Shown piece by piece: positions 23,923-31,396 of a stretch of DNA of 38,291 bases. Positions within the stretch are counted from its first letter, which is position 1; each line of letters opens with the position of its first letter. The position numbers were made by a program, and so were the translations under genes. The stretch comes from Betaproteobacteria bacterium (GTDB taxonomy: Bacteria > Pseudomonadota > Gammaproteobacteria > Burkholderiales > Rhodocyclaceae), in the NCBI GenBank assembly GCA_016208415.1, contig JACQYB010000041.1, positions 1-38,291 on the forward strand. Reading direction: 5' to 3'. Below the pieces are notes generated by a model that worked only from the letters and a program-made list of their open reading frames with translations, was not told the DNA's origin and did not search any database.

Positions 23923-24957
23923 ATGGCCAGGAACAGGACCGAAAGACCGAGAGTGTGTATCGACCGGGTGCTGCCGCAGGAGGTGTTCCGTCGCCAGGCG
24001 GTCATCCGTCCGCGCGGTGCCGACCGGTCGCGTGCCGTATTCGAATTCCGCAAGATGTGGATCAACGGCTCGACCCTGCGGGTGCGCTTCATCGGTGGCA
24101 CCAGCGCCCAGCGCGCCCGTGCCCGCGAACAGGCGCTGTGGTGGACGCAGCACGCCAGCCTGAGCGTCGAATTCGGCAACGCCGCCGACTCCGAGATCCG
24201 CGTCGCCTTCCGCGCCAACGACGGCGCCTGGTCCTACATCGGCACCGATTGCCGGCAGATTCCCCAGGGCCAGCCCACCATGAACCTGGGCTTTCTCGAT
24301 GGCGGCACCTGCGCCCACGAGTTCGGCCATGCCGTCGGCCTCGGCCACGAACACCAGAATCCCAGCGGCGGCATCGAGTGGAACGAGGACGTGGTGATTC
24401 GCGACCTCTCCGGCCCGCCCAACAACTGGACCGAGGACCAGATCCGCCACAACGTGCTGAACAAGTATGCCGTCGACCAGATCCGCGGCACCGCGTTCGA
24501 CCCCCACTCCATCATGCTGTACTTCTTCCCGCCGAGCTGGACGACGAACGGCATGGGCACCGAGGAGAACGACGTGCTCTCGGCCCTGGACCGCGCCTTC
24601 ATCGCCAGCGAGCAGGCCTATCCGCGCCAGGTTGTTCCGGTGGTCGATCTGCAGGTCAATGCCGCGGCGGCCACCTCCGCCAGCATCGGCGCGCCCGGCG
24701 AGGAGGACGTGTTCCGCTTCGTGGCCGCCCAGGGCGGGCGCCACGTGGTGGAAACCTCCGGCAATACCGACGTGGTCATGAAGCTGTTCGGCCCCGGCAG
24801 CCAGACCGCACTCATCGCCGAGGACGACGACAGCGGCCCGGGGCTGAACGCCCGCATCGCCGCCGAACTGGTGCCGGGCACCTACTGGGCGCAGGTGCGC
24901 CACTACTACAAGTCCAGCGGGACGGGGCAGTACGGCGTTCGCGTGCGCACGCTCTGA
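23923..24957 (+). CDS. Metzincin-type zinc metalloprotease with C-terminal PPC-like domain
   Basis: A 344-residue predicted protease. The zinc motif CAHEFGHAVGLGHEH is the metzincin HExxHxxGxxH, followed by a Met-turn-like SIMLYFF about 65 residues later, as in astacin/serralysin relatives. The C-terminal 110 residues (EEDVFRFVAAQGGRHVVETS, MKLFGPGS, DDDSGPGLNARI, GTYWAQVRHY) form a bacterial pre-peptidase (PPC)-like beta domain. Such enzymes are normally secreted, but from the ATG at 23923 (GGGAGA at 23911-23916) no signal peptide is seen; the N-terminus is basic (MARNRTERPRVCIDRVLP). An upstream in-frame extension to 23686 does not supply one either. It may be intracellular or leave by another route. 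Confidence 0.85.
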   Translation: MARNRTERPRVCIDRVLPQEVFRRQAVIRPRGADRSRAVFEFRKMWINGSTLRVRFIGGTSAQRARAREQALWWTQHASLSVEFGNAADSEIRVAFRANDGAWSYIGTDCRQIPQGQPTMNLGFLDGGTCAHEFGHAVGLGHEHQNPSGGIEWNEDVVIRDLSGPPNNWTEDQIRHNVLNKYAVDQIRGTAFDPHSIMLYFFPPSWTTNGMGTEENDVLSALDRAFIASEQAYPRQVVPVVDLQVNAAAATSASIGAPGEEDVFRFVAAQGGRHVVETSGNTDVVMKLFGPGSQTALIAEDDDSGPGLNARIAAELVPGTYWAQVRHYYKSSGTGQYGVRVRTL

Positions 24958-25080
24958 CGGCTGGTCCTCCTTCGGGCGGGGAGTCCGGGAGATGGGCGGC
25001 GTCTTGCCGCCTGTTCCCGGCATCGGCCCGTCGCCGGGCGCGTTACGGTGCACGTCATCGTGTTGCCGCAACTGCCGCCC

Positions 25081-25953
25081 ATGTCTGCCTCCAGAAACTT
25101 CCTCGCCGCCCTCGGCGCTGCGGCCGGCGTGTTCGCCGCCCCCGCCCACGCCCTGAACATGCTGGTGCCGTCCTACTTCGACCCCTCCTCGACCACCAAC
25201 TATTGGCTCAACCTCGACGCCGCCGCCGGCAGCGTCAATCTCTGGGCCATCCTCAATCCGGAAAGCGGTGCCGGCGTGGCGGTGGACCCGGGCTACGCCG
25301 CCGCGGCCACCCGTTTCCGCAGTGCCGGCGGCAGCCTGCTGGGCTATGTCGCCACAGACTACGGCAACCGCCCCATCGCCGAGGTGAAGCAGGAAGTGGA
25401 CCGCTACATCGGCTTCTACGGCGCCGGCACCCTGAACGGCATCATCGTGGACCAGATGGCCACCAGCACCGACCAGCTCACGTACTACCAGGACATCAAC
25501 AGCTACATCCACAGCCAGAACGCCGGCTACAAGGTGTTCGGCATTCCCGGCACCCACACCGCGGAGGCCTACCTGAGCGCTGCCGACGTGCTGGTCACCT
25601 ACGAGCACGACAGTGGCTACGCCGGCTACGTGCCCGATGCCTGGACGGCCAACTATTCCGCCGACCGTTTCGCCCATCTCATGATCAACGTGCCCGACGC
25701 CTCCACCATGCGCAGTTACATCGACCTGGCGGTATCGCGCAACGCGGGCTATGTCTTCGCCACCAACGATGTGGAAACCAACCCTTGGGACACCCTGCCG
25801 AGCTACTGGGATGCCCAGGTCGCCTACGTGGCCGCCGTTCCCGAGCCGGAAACCTGGGCGCTGTTGCTGGCCGGCGTGCCGCTGGCGGGATGGGTGGCGC
25901 GGCGGCGCAGGTTTAAGCTTGATGGAGCGCCGGGGCTGGCGCTGGCGGCCTGA
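25081..25953 (+). CDS. Spherulin-4-like protein with PEP-CTERM sorting signal
   Basis: A 290-residue exported protein. An N-terminal Sec signal (about 1-24, cut near AHA-LN) leads into a spherulation-specific family 4-like domain, a TIM-barrel relative of polysaccharide-degrading enzymes (LNMLVPSYFDPS, SVNLWAILNPESGAG, LLGYVATDYGNRPIAEVKQE, GIIVDQMAT). The end is a PEP-CTERM tripartite signal: VPEPETWALLLAG, a hydrophobic helix and RRRR. Such proteins are processed by exosortase and tied to exopolysaccharide or floc formation in Betaproteobacteria (family knowledge). It probably acts on or within the extracellular matrix. The start has no clear Shine-Dalgarno; a GTG at 25048 is an alternative. 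Confidence 0.87.
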   Translation: MSASRNFLAALGAAAGVFAAPAHALNMLVPSYFDPSSTTNYWLNLDAAAGSVNLWAILNPESGAGVAVDPGYAAAATRFRSAGGSLLGYVATDYGNRPIAEVKQEVDRYIGFYGAGTLNGIIVDQMATSTDQLTYYQDINSYIHSQNAGYKVFGIPGTHTAEAYLSAADVLVTYEHDSGYAGYVPDAWTANYSADRFAHLMINVPDASTMRSYIDLAVSRNAGYVFATNDVETNPWDTLPSYWDAQVAYVAAVPEPETWALLLAGVPLAGWVARRRRFKLDGAPGLALAA

Positions 25954-26028
25954 GCCGCATAGTCGGCGCCTGGACCCAGCCGCGTAGTCGGCGCCTGGAC
26001 CCGGCCGCGGAGTCGGCGCCTGGGCCCA
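25954..26028. repeat. Three tandem copies of a 25-bp repeat
   Basis: Three head-to-tail units at 25954-25978, 25979-26003 and 26004-26028 share the core AGTCGGCGCCTGG, starting GCCGC and ending CCC plus A or G, with one to three differences between copies; a fourth partial unit (GCCGCGG) follows. The core includes the palindrome GGCGCC. It starts at the stop codon of the PEP-CTERM gene. It is non-coding in any convincing way and may be a slippage-derived minisatellite. The remaining bases to 26108 hold nothing I recognise. Confidence 0.8.
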
Positions 26029-26108
26029 GCCGCGGCGCGGCCCGCGCTTTGACCGGAAGCCGGCCACCGGCGCCACGTGCTGCGGCCTCCCGACCGCGGT
26101 GACGGGCG

Positions 26109-26654
26109 TTACCACCCAAACAGCGGATGGCCGATGCCCACTCCCCAGTGCAGTCCCCAACGCGGGCTCCAGTGGCCGACACCGATACCGATGCTGACGC
26201 CGGGGTACGGGCCGAAGGGATGGTCGTAGGGGCGGTAGTGGGGCCACCAGGGGTCGTGGGCGTAGCGACGGCGGGCGAGTTCCTGTTGCTCCAGAGCACG
26301 CCGGCGCGCCTCCTCGGCCCGGTGCCGGCGGTTCATGTGGGCGATCACTTCCTCGGGGACACCGTGCTGGCGCAGGGTCTGCTCCTCGATCCGGCTCAGG
26401 TGGTAGACGCCTGCGCTGGCGTCGATGCGGCGGACGATTTCCTGCGGCGGCGTGCCGGCGGCGGCCAGCGCCACCACCTCGTCGAGGGTCAGGGGGCGCG
26501 GCGCGTCGAGCCCCAGGCGTCGCGCTTCATCCGGGGGCAGCCGGTCGATGCGGGGCGCGGGGGAAGGCGTGGCGCAGCCGCCGGCGACCAGCAGCACGCA
26601 CAGCATGGCGGCCAGGCCGAGGGCCCGTGGCGGCGGCAATGGCTCGGACTTCAT
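26109..26654 (-). CDS. Predicted lipoprotein with His/Trp/Gly-rich C-terminus
   Basis: A 181-residue exported protein of unknown function. A type II signal with lipobox LLVAGGC ends at about residue 27. A central region (LTLDEVVALAAAGTPPQEIV, GVYHLSRIEEQTLRQHGVPE) looks like a short helical repeat found in other envelope lipoproteins. It is followed by an Arg/Glu-rich helix and a C-terminal tail with many His, Trp, Tyr, Pro and Gly (DPWWPHYRPYDHPFGPYPG; GHWSPRWGLHWGVGIGHP) that could bind metal or membrane (inference). The ATG at 26654 is chosen for the signal sequence. It may share a leader with the FixH-like gene 109 bases upstream on the same strand. Confidence 0.75.
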   Translation of the reverse strand: MKSEPLPPPRALGLAAMLCVLLVAGGCATPSPAPRIDRLPPDEARRLGLDAPRPLTLDEVVALAAAGTPPQEIVRRIDASAGVYHLSRIEEQTLRQHGVPEEVIAHMNRRHRAEEARRRALEQQELARRRYAHDPWWPHYRPYDHPFGPYPGVSIGIGVGHWSPRWGLHWGVGIGHPLFGW

Positions 26655-26763
26655 GGAAACTCCCCGGGAAGCGCGCGACAAGAGCTTCGATCACGCCCCG
26701 ACACGGCAGTTCAGCGCTGCCCGCCGCCTGCCACGTCACCCCGGCACAGCCGGAGGCGAACGC

Positions 26764-27258
26764 TCACTCTCCGGATTCGAAGCGGAACACCGCCGCGGCG
26801 TCACCGCCCCAACGGCGCAGGATGACCGTTGCCTTCCACGCCATGCGGCCGGTGATGCACACCGGCAGGGTGGTCTCGCCGAGGTAATGGCCTTCGCCGG
26901 CGGCGGCCAGGCGGATGCGGTTGGAACCCATGTTCATCCATTCCCCGGCGAAGTCCACCTCCACGCTGCGTGCTCCCGTTTCTTGCACGCGCACCGTCAC
27001 CTGGAGCGGCGTCACCAGCGCGATGGGGCGGGGGGCGATCTCCAGTTCGACGCTGCCACCACCCGGCAACCGAGCGCGGCAGGCCCTGGCGTGGAGGTCG
27101 CAGCCGGCGGGGGCCGCCACGGGCTCGGGCAGGGCCGGTTCGGCCAGCGACCACCAGCCCGCCACGGCCACCGCCACCATGACGACGCCGAAGGCCAGCG
27201 GCACGAGAAGCGGCCGGCGCAGCAGCGGATGGGCAGGCACCGAAGTCCGGAGCGTCAT
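26764..27258 (-). CDS. FixH/YtkA-like membrane-anchored protein
   Basis: A 164-residue protein with one N-terminal membrane helix (LVPLAFGVVMVAVAVAGWWS) and a periplasmic beta domain. The domain resembles FixH/YtkA-like proteins: LQVTVRVQETGA, EWMNMGSNRIRLAAAGEGHY, GETTLPVCITGRMAWKATV. The Met-rich EWMNMG and the single cysteine in LPVC recall copper-handling relatives, which would be apt beside a copper-enzyme cluster, but this is inference. Two further cysteines lie near the start of the domain (GCDLHARAC). The ATG at 27258 is preferred over a TTG at 27276. It is divergent from nosZ. Confidence 0.7.
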   Translation of the reverse strand: MTLRTSVPAHPLLRRPLLVPLAFGVVMVAVAVAGWWSLAEPALPEPVAAPAGCDLHARACRARLPGGGSVELEIAPRPIALVTPLQVTVRVQETGARSVEVDFAGEWMNMGSNRIRLAAAGEGHYLGETTLPVCITGRMAWKATVILRRWGGDAAAVFRFESGE

Positions 27259-27590
27259 TTCGTCACCATTCAACAATCACTTTTCATCGCTCCGGCGCCG
27301 GCAGAAGGGCGAGGATGTCGTGGGCGTCATCATCGCCACCAAGCTCGTCCGGGCGTCGGGCGCGGCGGCTCCGGCGGGCGCACCCTTGCGCAGGTCTCTG
27401 GCGAGGACCGGGACGAAAAGGCGCAGTGCTGCCATGGTGCGGCGTGTGGAACAGCCCGGTTGGCAGTGTAAGTGAGCGCCCCGCGGGCGAAATTGCCAAA
27501 GGTCAAATAACGCCCATCGCCGGGGAGCGCCCATCGCCGGGGTGAGAACGCGGCGGCGTGGCCATGGGGAGGGGGCTTTTGCACCGGCTT
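27259..27590. other. Gene-free spacer upstream of nosZ
   Basis: This part of the 456-base divergent spacer holds short frames on both strands that look like no known protein. A 15-base direct repeat, CGCCCATCGCCGGGG, occurs at 27511-27525 and 27528-27542. A weak FNR-like dyad, TTGCC-AAAG-GTCAA, lies at 27493-27506... slightly offset possible, and could serve the leftward gene. A decayed small gene cannot be excluded around 27277-27435. Confidence 0.4.
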
Positions 27591-27604
27591 TTGATTCGGG
27601 TCAA
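27591..27604. promoter_or_regulatory. FNR/DNR-type box upstream of nosZ
   Basis: TTGAT-TCGG-GTCAA differs from the FNR palindrome by one base and suits an FNR, Anr or Dnr-type activator. It lies 110 bases before the nosZ start. The promoter elements downstream are not clear to me. It implies anaerobic (and possibly NO-responsive) induction of nosZ, which is the usual control in denitrifiers. Confidence 0.72.
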
Positions 27605-27714
27605 GGAGTGGGCGGGTCCGCGGTCGCATAGTCGCTGCGGCATTTCGTCGCACGGGGGGAGGAGGACTTCCCCGTTTTTCGTTTCCTTCGGTTTTCTTTG
27701 ACTGGGAGGTCAAC

Positions 27715-29919
27715 ATGAGACAGTTGAGGTGGCAGGCAGCCGCTGCGCTCGCCGCAGCCGGAATTGGTCTTGCCGCGGGGTCGGCCTGGTCGGCGGCCGA
27801 ATCGCTGCAGGACGTGCTGAAGCGGCGCGGCCTGAGCCAGCAGGATCTGCTGTCGGCGGCCAAGACTTATGTGCCCACGGGCAAGCGCGACGAGTTCGTC
27901 ACCTTCAGCTCGGGCGGCCAGAGCGGCCAGATTATTGTGTACGGCGTGCCGTCGATGCGCATCCTGAAGTACATCGCCGTGTTCACGCCCGAACCGTGGC
28001 AAGGCTACGGCTATGACGCCAACTCCAAGGCGGTGCTCGACCAGGGCAAGATCGACGGCAAGGACATCACCTGGGGTGACACGCACCACCCGGCGATTTC
28101 CGAAACCAACGGCGAGTACGACGGCCAGTTCCTGTTCATCAACGACAAGGCCAACCCGCGCCTGGCGGTGATCGACCTGCGCGACTTCGAGACCAAGCAG
28201 ATCGTCGTCAACCCGATCTACAAGTCCGAGCACGGCGGCGCCTTCGTCACGCCCAATTCCGAGTACGTGATCGAGGCTGCCCAGTATCCGGCGCCCCTCG
28301 AGAACAAGAAGTTCTTTCCGCTCGAGCAGATGAACGAAAAGTACCGGGGTGGCGTCACCTACTGGAAGTTCGACCGCAAGGAAGGCCGCATCGACACCAA
28401 GGCGTCCTTCTCCTTCGAACTGCCGCCCTACTGGCAGGATCTGTCCGACGCCGGCAAGGGGCCGTCCGACGGCTGGGCCTTCACCAACTCCTTCTGCTCC
28501 GAGCGTTACGTGGGCGGCATCGAGAAGGGCCGTCCGCCGTATGAGGCGGGCTGCTCGGCCAAGGACACCGACTACCTCCACGTGATGAACTGGAAGAAGG
28601 CGGCGGAACTGGTCAAGGCGGGCAAGGCGAAGAAGATCAACGGCCATGACGTCATTCCCATCGAGGTGGCCGTCAAGGAAGGCATCCTCTTCCTGATCCC
28701 CGAGCCCAAGAGCCCCCACGGCGTCGATGTGACCCCGGACGGCAAGTTCATCATCGTCGCCGGCAAGCTGGATACGCACGTGTCCGTGTATAGCTTCGAG
28801 AAGATCCAGGCCGCCATCAAGGCCGGGAAATTCGAGAGCAAGGACCCGTACGGCATTCCGGTGATCGGCATGAAGGACGCCCTGCAGCATCAGGTGCAAC
28901 TCGGCCTGGGTCCCCTTCACACCCAGTACGATTCCAAGGCCTGCCTGGCCTACACCTCGCTGTACGTGGATTCCCAGGTTGCCAAGTGGAACTTCTGCGA
29001 AGGCAAGGTGGTGGACAAGATCAGCGTCCACTACAACATCGGCCACCTGATGACCATGGAAGGCGACTCCACCAAGCCGGCGGGCCGGTACCTGGTGGCG
29101 TTGAACAAGCTGGCCATCGACCGCTTTGTGCCGGTGGGTCCGCTGCATCCGCAGAACCACCAGCTCATCGACATCAGCAACGACAAGATGCAACTGCTCT
29201 ACGACATGCCGTTGCCGCTGGGTGAGCCGCACTACGCCGTGGCCATTGCCGCCGAGAAGCTCAAGCCGGCCGTGCGCTACAAGGTGGGTACCGATTCGCG
29301 CACCGACAAGCCGCATCCGGGCGCCGTCAAGGCAGGCGAAGAGAAGACCGTCAGGAAGGGCAACAAGGTCGAGGTGTTCGCCACCCTGATCCGCTCGCAC
29401 ATCACGCCTGAAACCATCGAGGTGGACGTGGGCGACGATGTCGTGATTCACCTGACCAACCTCGAGCGTGCGCAGGACGAGACCCACGGCTTCACGGTCT
29501 CCACCTACAACACCCATGCCTCGATCGAGCCCGGCAAGACCGTGACGGTGAAGTTCAAGGCCGACAAGGAAGGCGTTTATCCGTACTACTGCACCGAGTT
29601 CTGCTCCGCGCTGCACCTGGAAATGATGGGCTACCTGCTGGTCAAGCCGAAGGGCTGGAAGGCGACCAAGACGACGCTGGACAAGGGCACCTACACGGAA
29701 GCGGAGTACAAGGCGACCGTCAAGAAGGTGGCGGATACCCAGGCAATCATCGACTCCGTCGTGGCCTACATCACTTCGGTGAACTACAAGGACTTCCCGG
29801 ATGTCGTGGCGATGGTGGAAGACGCCTTCGACCAGCTCGGCAAGACCAAGGGCCTGAAGGAGAAGCACGAGGCGTTCGCCGCCAAGAAGGACTGGGAAAA
29901 CGCCAACCTCTGGGCCTAA
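27715..29919 (+). CDS. nosZ: Nitrous-oxide reductase, Sec-type (clade II), with early stop
   Basis: Periplasmic copper enzyme that reduces N2O to N2. As read it has 734 residues. The N-terminus is a Sec signal (RQLRWQAAAALAAAG...) without twin arginines, the mark of clade II. CuZ ligands are in the beta-propeller: DTHH (122-125), EAAQYP, SPHGVDVTPDG, LGPLHTQYD, NIGHLMTMEGD and HPQNHQLID. The CuA site is Cys626-x3-Cys630-x3-His634-x2-Met637 in CTEFCSALHLEM. The TAA at 29917-29919 interrupts a reading frame that goes on for 29 conserved-looking codons (QIWQYQVKTADLGLRAKTYL...) to TGA at 30007-30009. All copper ligands precede the stop, so activity may survive. Single-base change from GAA or CAA would explain it. 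Confidence 0.95.
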   Translation: MRQLRWQAAAALAAAGIGLAAGSAWSAAESLQDVLKRRGLSQQDLLSAAKTYVPTGKRDEFVTFSSGGQSGQIIVYGVPSMRILKYIAVFTPEPWQGYGYDANSKAVLDQGKIDGKDITWGDTHHPAISETNGEYDGQFLFINDKANPRLAVIDLRDFETKQIVVNPIYKSEHGGAFVTPNSEYVIEAAQYPAPLENKKFFPLEQMNEKYRGGVTYWKFDRKEGRIDTKASFSFELPPYWQDLSDAGKGPSDGWAFTNSFCSERYVGGIEKGRPPYEAGCSAKDTDYLHVMNWKKAAELVKAGKAKKINGHDVIPIEVAVKEGILFLIPEPKSPHGVDVTPDGKFIIVAGKLDTHVSVYSFEKIQAAIKAGKFESKDPYGIPVIGMKDALQHQVQLGLGPLHTQYDSKACLAYTSLYVDSQVAKWNFCEGKVVDKISVHYNIGHLMTMEGDSTKPAGRYLVALNKLAIDRFVPVGPLHPQNHQLIDISNDKMQLLYDMPLPLGEPHYAVAIAAEKLKPAVRYKVGTDSRTDKPHPGAVKAGEEKTVRKGNKVEVFATLIRSHITPETIEVDVGDDVVIHLTNLERAQDETHGFTVSTYNTHASIEPGKTVTVKFKADKEGVYPYYCTEFCSALHLEMMGYLLVKPKGWKATKTTLDKGTYTEAEYKATVKKVADTQAIIDSVVAYITSVNYKDFPDVVAMVEDAFDQLGKTKGLKEKHEAFAAKKDWENANLWA

Positions 29920-30038
29920 CAGATCTGGCAATACCAGGTCAAGACCGCCGACCTCGGTCTGCGCGCCAAGACCTACCTGGAGCAGAACGGGGCCAAGAAG
30001 ATCAAGTGACCGTCCCGCGTAATCCCTGCGGGAAAATC

Positions 30039-30063
30039 GGGGGGCCGTCAGGCCCCCCTTTTT
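30039..30063 (+). terminator. Intrinsic terminator after nosZ
   Basis: GGGGGGCC (30039-30046), loop GTCA, GGCCCCCC (30051-30058) and five T form a textbook Rho-independent terminator 30 bases after the nosZ frame's original TGA. It separates nosZ from the rest of the nos genes, so either read-through or a separate promoter is needed for them. Confidence 0.9.
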
Positions 30064-30101
30064 CCTGCCCATTCAACCGCCCCCCATACAAGGAGCCTGA
30101 C

Positions 30102-30416
30102 ATGAAGACCCATATCGCACTTGGTCTCGCCGCTGTCGTTTTGCTTGCCGCACCGGCCTGGGCGGCCGACGGCGCCAAGCTTTTCCAGGAAAAGACCTGC
30201 TTCACCTGCCACGGCAAGGACGGCAAGAAGCCCATACTCCCCGAATACCCGAAGATCGCCGGCCAGGGCGCAAAGTACGCCGAGAGGCAGATGCTGGACA
30301 TCAAGAGCGGCGCGCGCGCCAACGGCAACAGCGCGGCGATGAAGGGCGTGATGCACCTGGTTTCCGACGCCGAGATCAAGGCACTGGCCGAATACGTCGC
30401 TACCCTCAAGCCCTGA
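30102..30416 (+). CDS. Small monohaem cytochrome c of the nos cluster
   Basis: Periplasmic c-type cytochrome of 104 residues with a cleavable signal (KTHIALGLAAVVLLAAPAWA) and one haem motif, CFTCH. The probable sixth ligand is a methionine in AAMKGVMHLVSD. It resembles the class I c553-type cytochromes that occur after nosZ in clade II clusters and probably delivers electrons to NosZ. AGGAG at 30091-30095 fixes the ATG. It lies between the nosZ terminator and a new FNR-type box, so its own promoter is unclear. Confidence 0.92.
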   Translation: MKTHIALGLAAVVLLAAPAWAADGAKLFQEKTCFTCHGKDGKKPILPEYPKIAGQGAKYAERQMLDIKSGARANGNSAAMKGVMHLVSDAEIKALAEYVATLKP

Positions 30417-30436
30417 TCCGGGCCGCGACCCCATGC

Positions 30437-30450
30437 TTGACTCACGTCAA
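30437..30450. promoter_or_regulatory. FNR/DNR-type box before the second cytochrome
   Basis: TTGAC-TCAC-GTCAA is a perfect 5-4-5 dyad of the FNR/DNR/FixK type, 97 bases before the ATG at 30548. TAATAC at 30466-30471 is a possible -10 element, giving a start near 30480, so the box would be near the class II activator position. It would make the genes from the diheme cytochrome to nosY a separate anaerobic transcript after the nosZ terminator. Confidence 0.75.
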
Positions 30451-30547
30451 AGCATCAGCGGGCGCTAATACAGAAAATGGGACACATGAATGGCGCGGCG
30501 TGATACGCCGCGCCGTTTCAATCCACCCAGCAGAGGAGGCAAACTCC

Positions 30548-31279
30548 ATGATTCGCAAGCTTTCCGTCGCCGTGGCGCTGGCCTTCGCCGCGGCCGCAGT
30601 CTTCGCCGGCCCCCCCGCCCCCAAGAAGGAGGGGATCGAGTCCTCGGGATACAAGTGGAACGTCCAGGAGGGCGAAAAGATCGAGGCCCTCAAGCTCAAG
30701 GGTGACGTCAAGCAGGGCAAGGAAGACTACGAGGTGTGCGGCGGTTGCCACCTGCCCTCGGGCGCGGGGCGGCCCGACGGCACCTTCCCGCAGCTCGCCG
30801 GGCAGCACTCCACGGTGCTCATCAAGCAGATGGCCGACATCCGTGGCGGCCTGCGCGACAACCCCACCATGTACCCCTTCGCCAAGGAACTGACGGACCC
30901 GCAGGCTTTGGCCAACGCCTCTGCCTACATCAACAGCCTGTGCATCCCCGCGGACCACGGCAAGTACGAAGGCGCCGATGCCGGCAAGCAGGTCGCCGAC
31001 GGCAAGGTGATGTACGAGAAGGAATGCGTGGAGTGCCATGGCAAGAACGGCGAGGGCGACAAGGAGAAGTTCTATCCCGTCATTGCCGGCCAGCACTACA
31101 AGTACCTGCTGCGCCAGATGACCGAGATCCGCGACGGCAAGCGGCGCAACGCCAATCCGGACATGGTGAAGATCATCAAGAAGTACAACGACGCGCAACT
31201 GGTGGCCATCTCGGCCTACCAGTCCAGCCTGACCATGCCCGGCGGCATGTGCAAGACCGTGGCCAAGAAGAAAAAGTGA
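30548..31279 (+). CDS. Diheme cytochrome c of the nos cluster
   Basis: Periplasmic cytochrome c of 243 residues with an N-terminal Sec signal (IRKLSVAVALAFAAAAVFAG) and two class I domains with haem motifs CGGCH and CVECH. Each domain repeats the pattern FPQLAGQH / YPVIAGQH and QMADIRGG / QMTEIRDG, indicating internal duplication of a c4-like unit. A strong AGAGGAGG precedes the ATG at 30548. It is a likely electron donor to NosZ together with the small cytochrome upstream, in the place of nosC genes in other clade II clusters. Confidence 0.93.
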   Translation: MIRKLSVAVALAFAAAAVFAGPPAPKKEGIESSGYKWNVQEGEKIEALKLKGDVKQGKEDYEVCGGCHLPSGAGRPDGTFPQLAGQHSTVLIKQMADIRGGLRDNPTMYPFAKELTDPQALANASAYINSLCIPADHGKYEGADAGKQVADGKVMYEKECVECHGKNGEGDKEKFYPVIAGQHYKYLLRQMTEIRDGKRRNANPDMVKIIKKYNDAQLVAISAYQSSLTMPGGMCKTVAKKKK

Positions 31280-31396
31280 CGCTGTAACGCCGGCCGTCCG
31301 CACCCGGCAGGGAAGCGGAGGGCCGGTGGTTCCTCTTGTCTCGCCGTGTCCGAAGGGCCGTGGTGAGCTGTCTTTCCCCGGCTTGAGACCAATAGA

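Noticed and set aside
23842-26247. 801-residue minus-strand frame across the protease and PEP-CTERM genes
   Set aside because: Runs antisense to two well-supported genes and lacks family features.
27277-27534. Possible small gene upstream of nosZ on the minus strand
   Set aside because: The 52-residue part from 27435 has no Shine-Dalgarno, no recognisable motif and competes with equally long frames.
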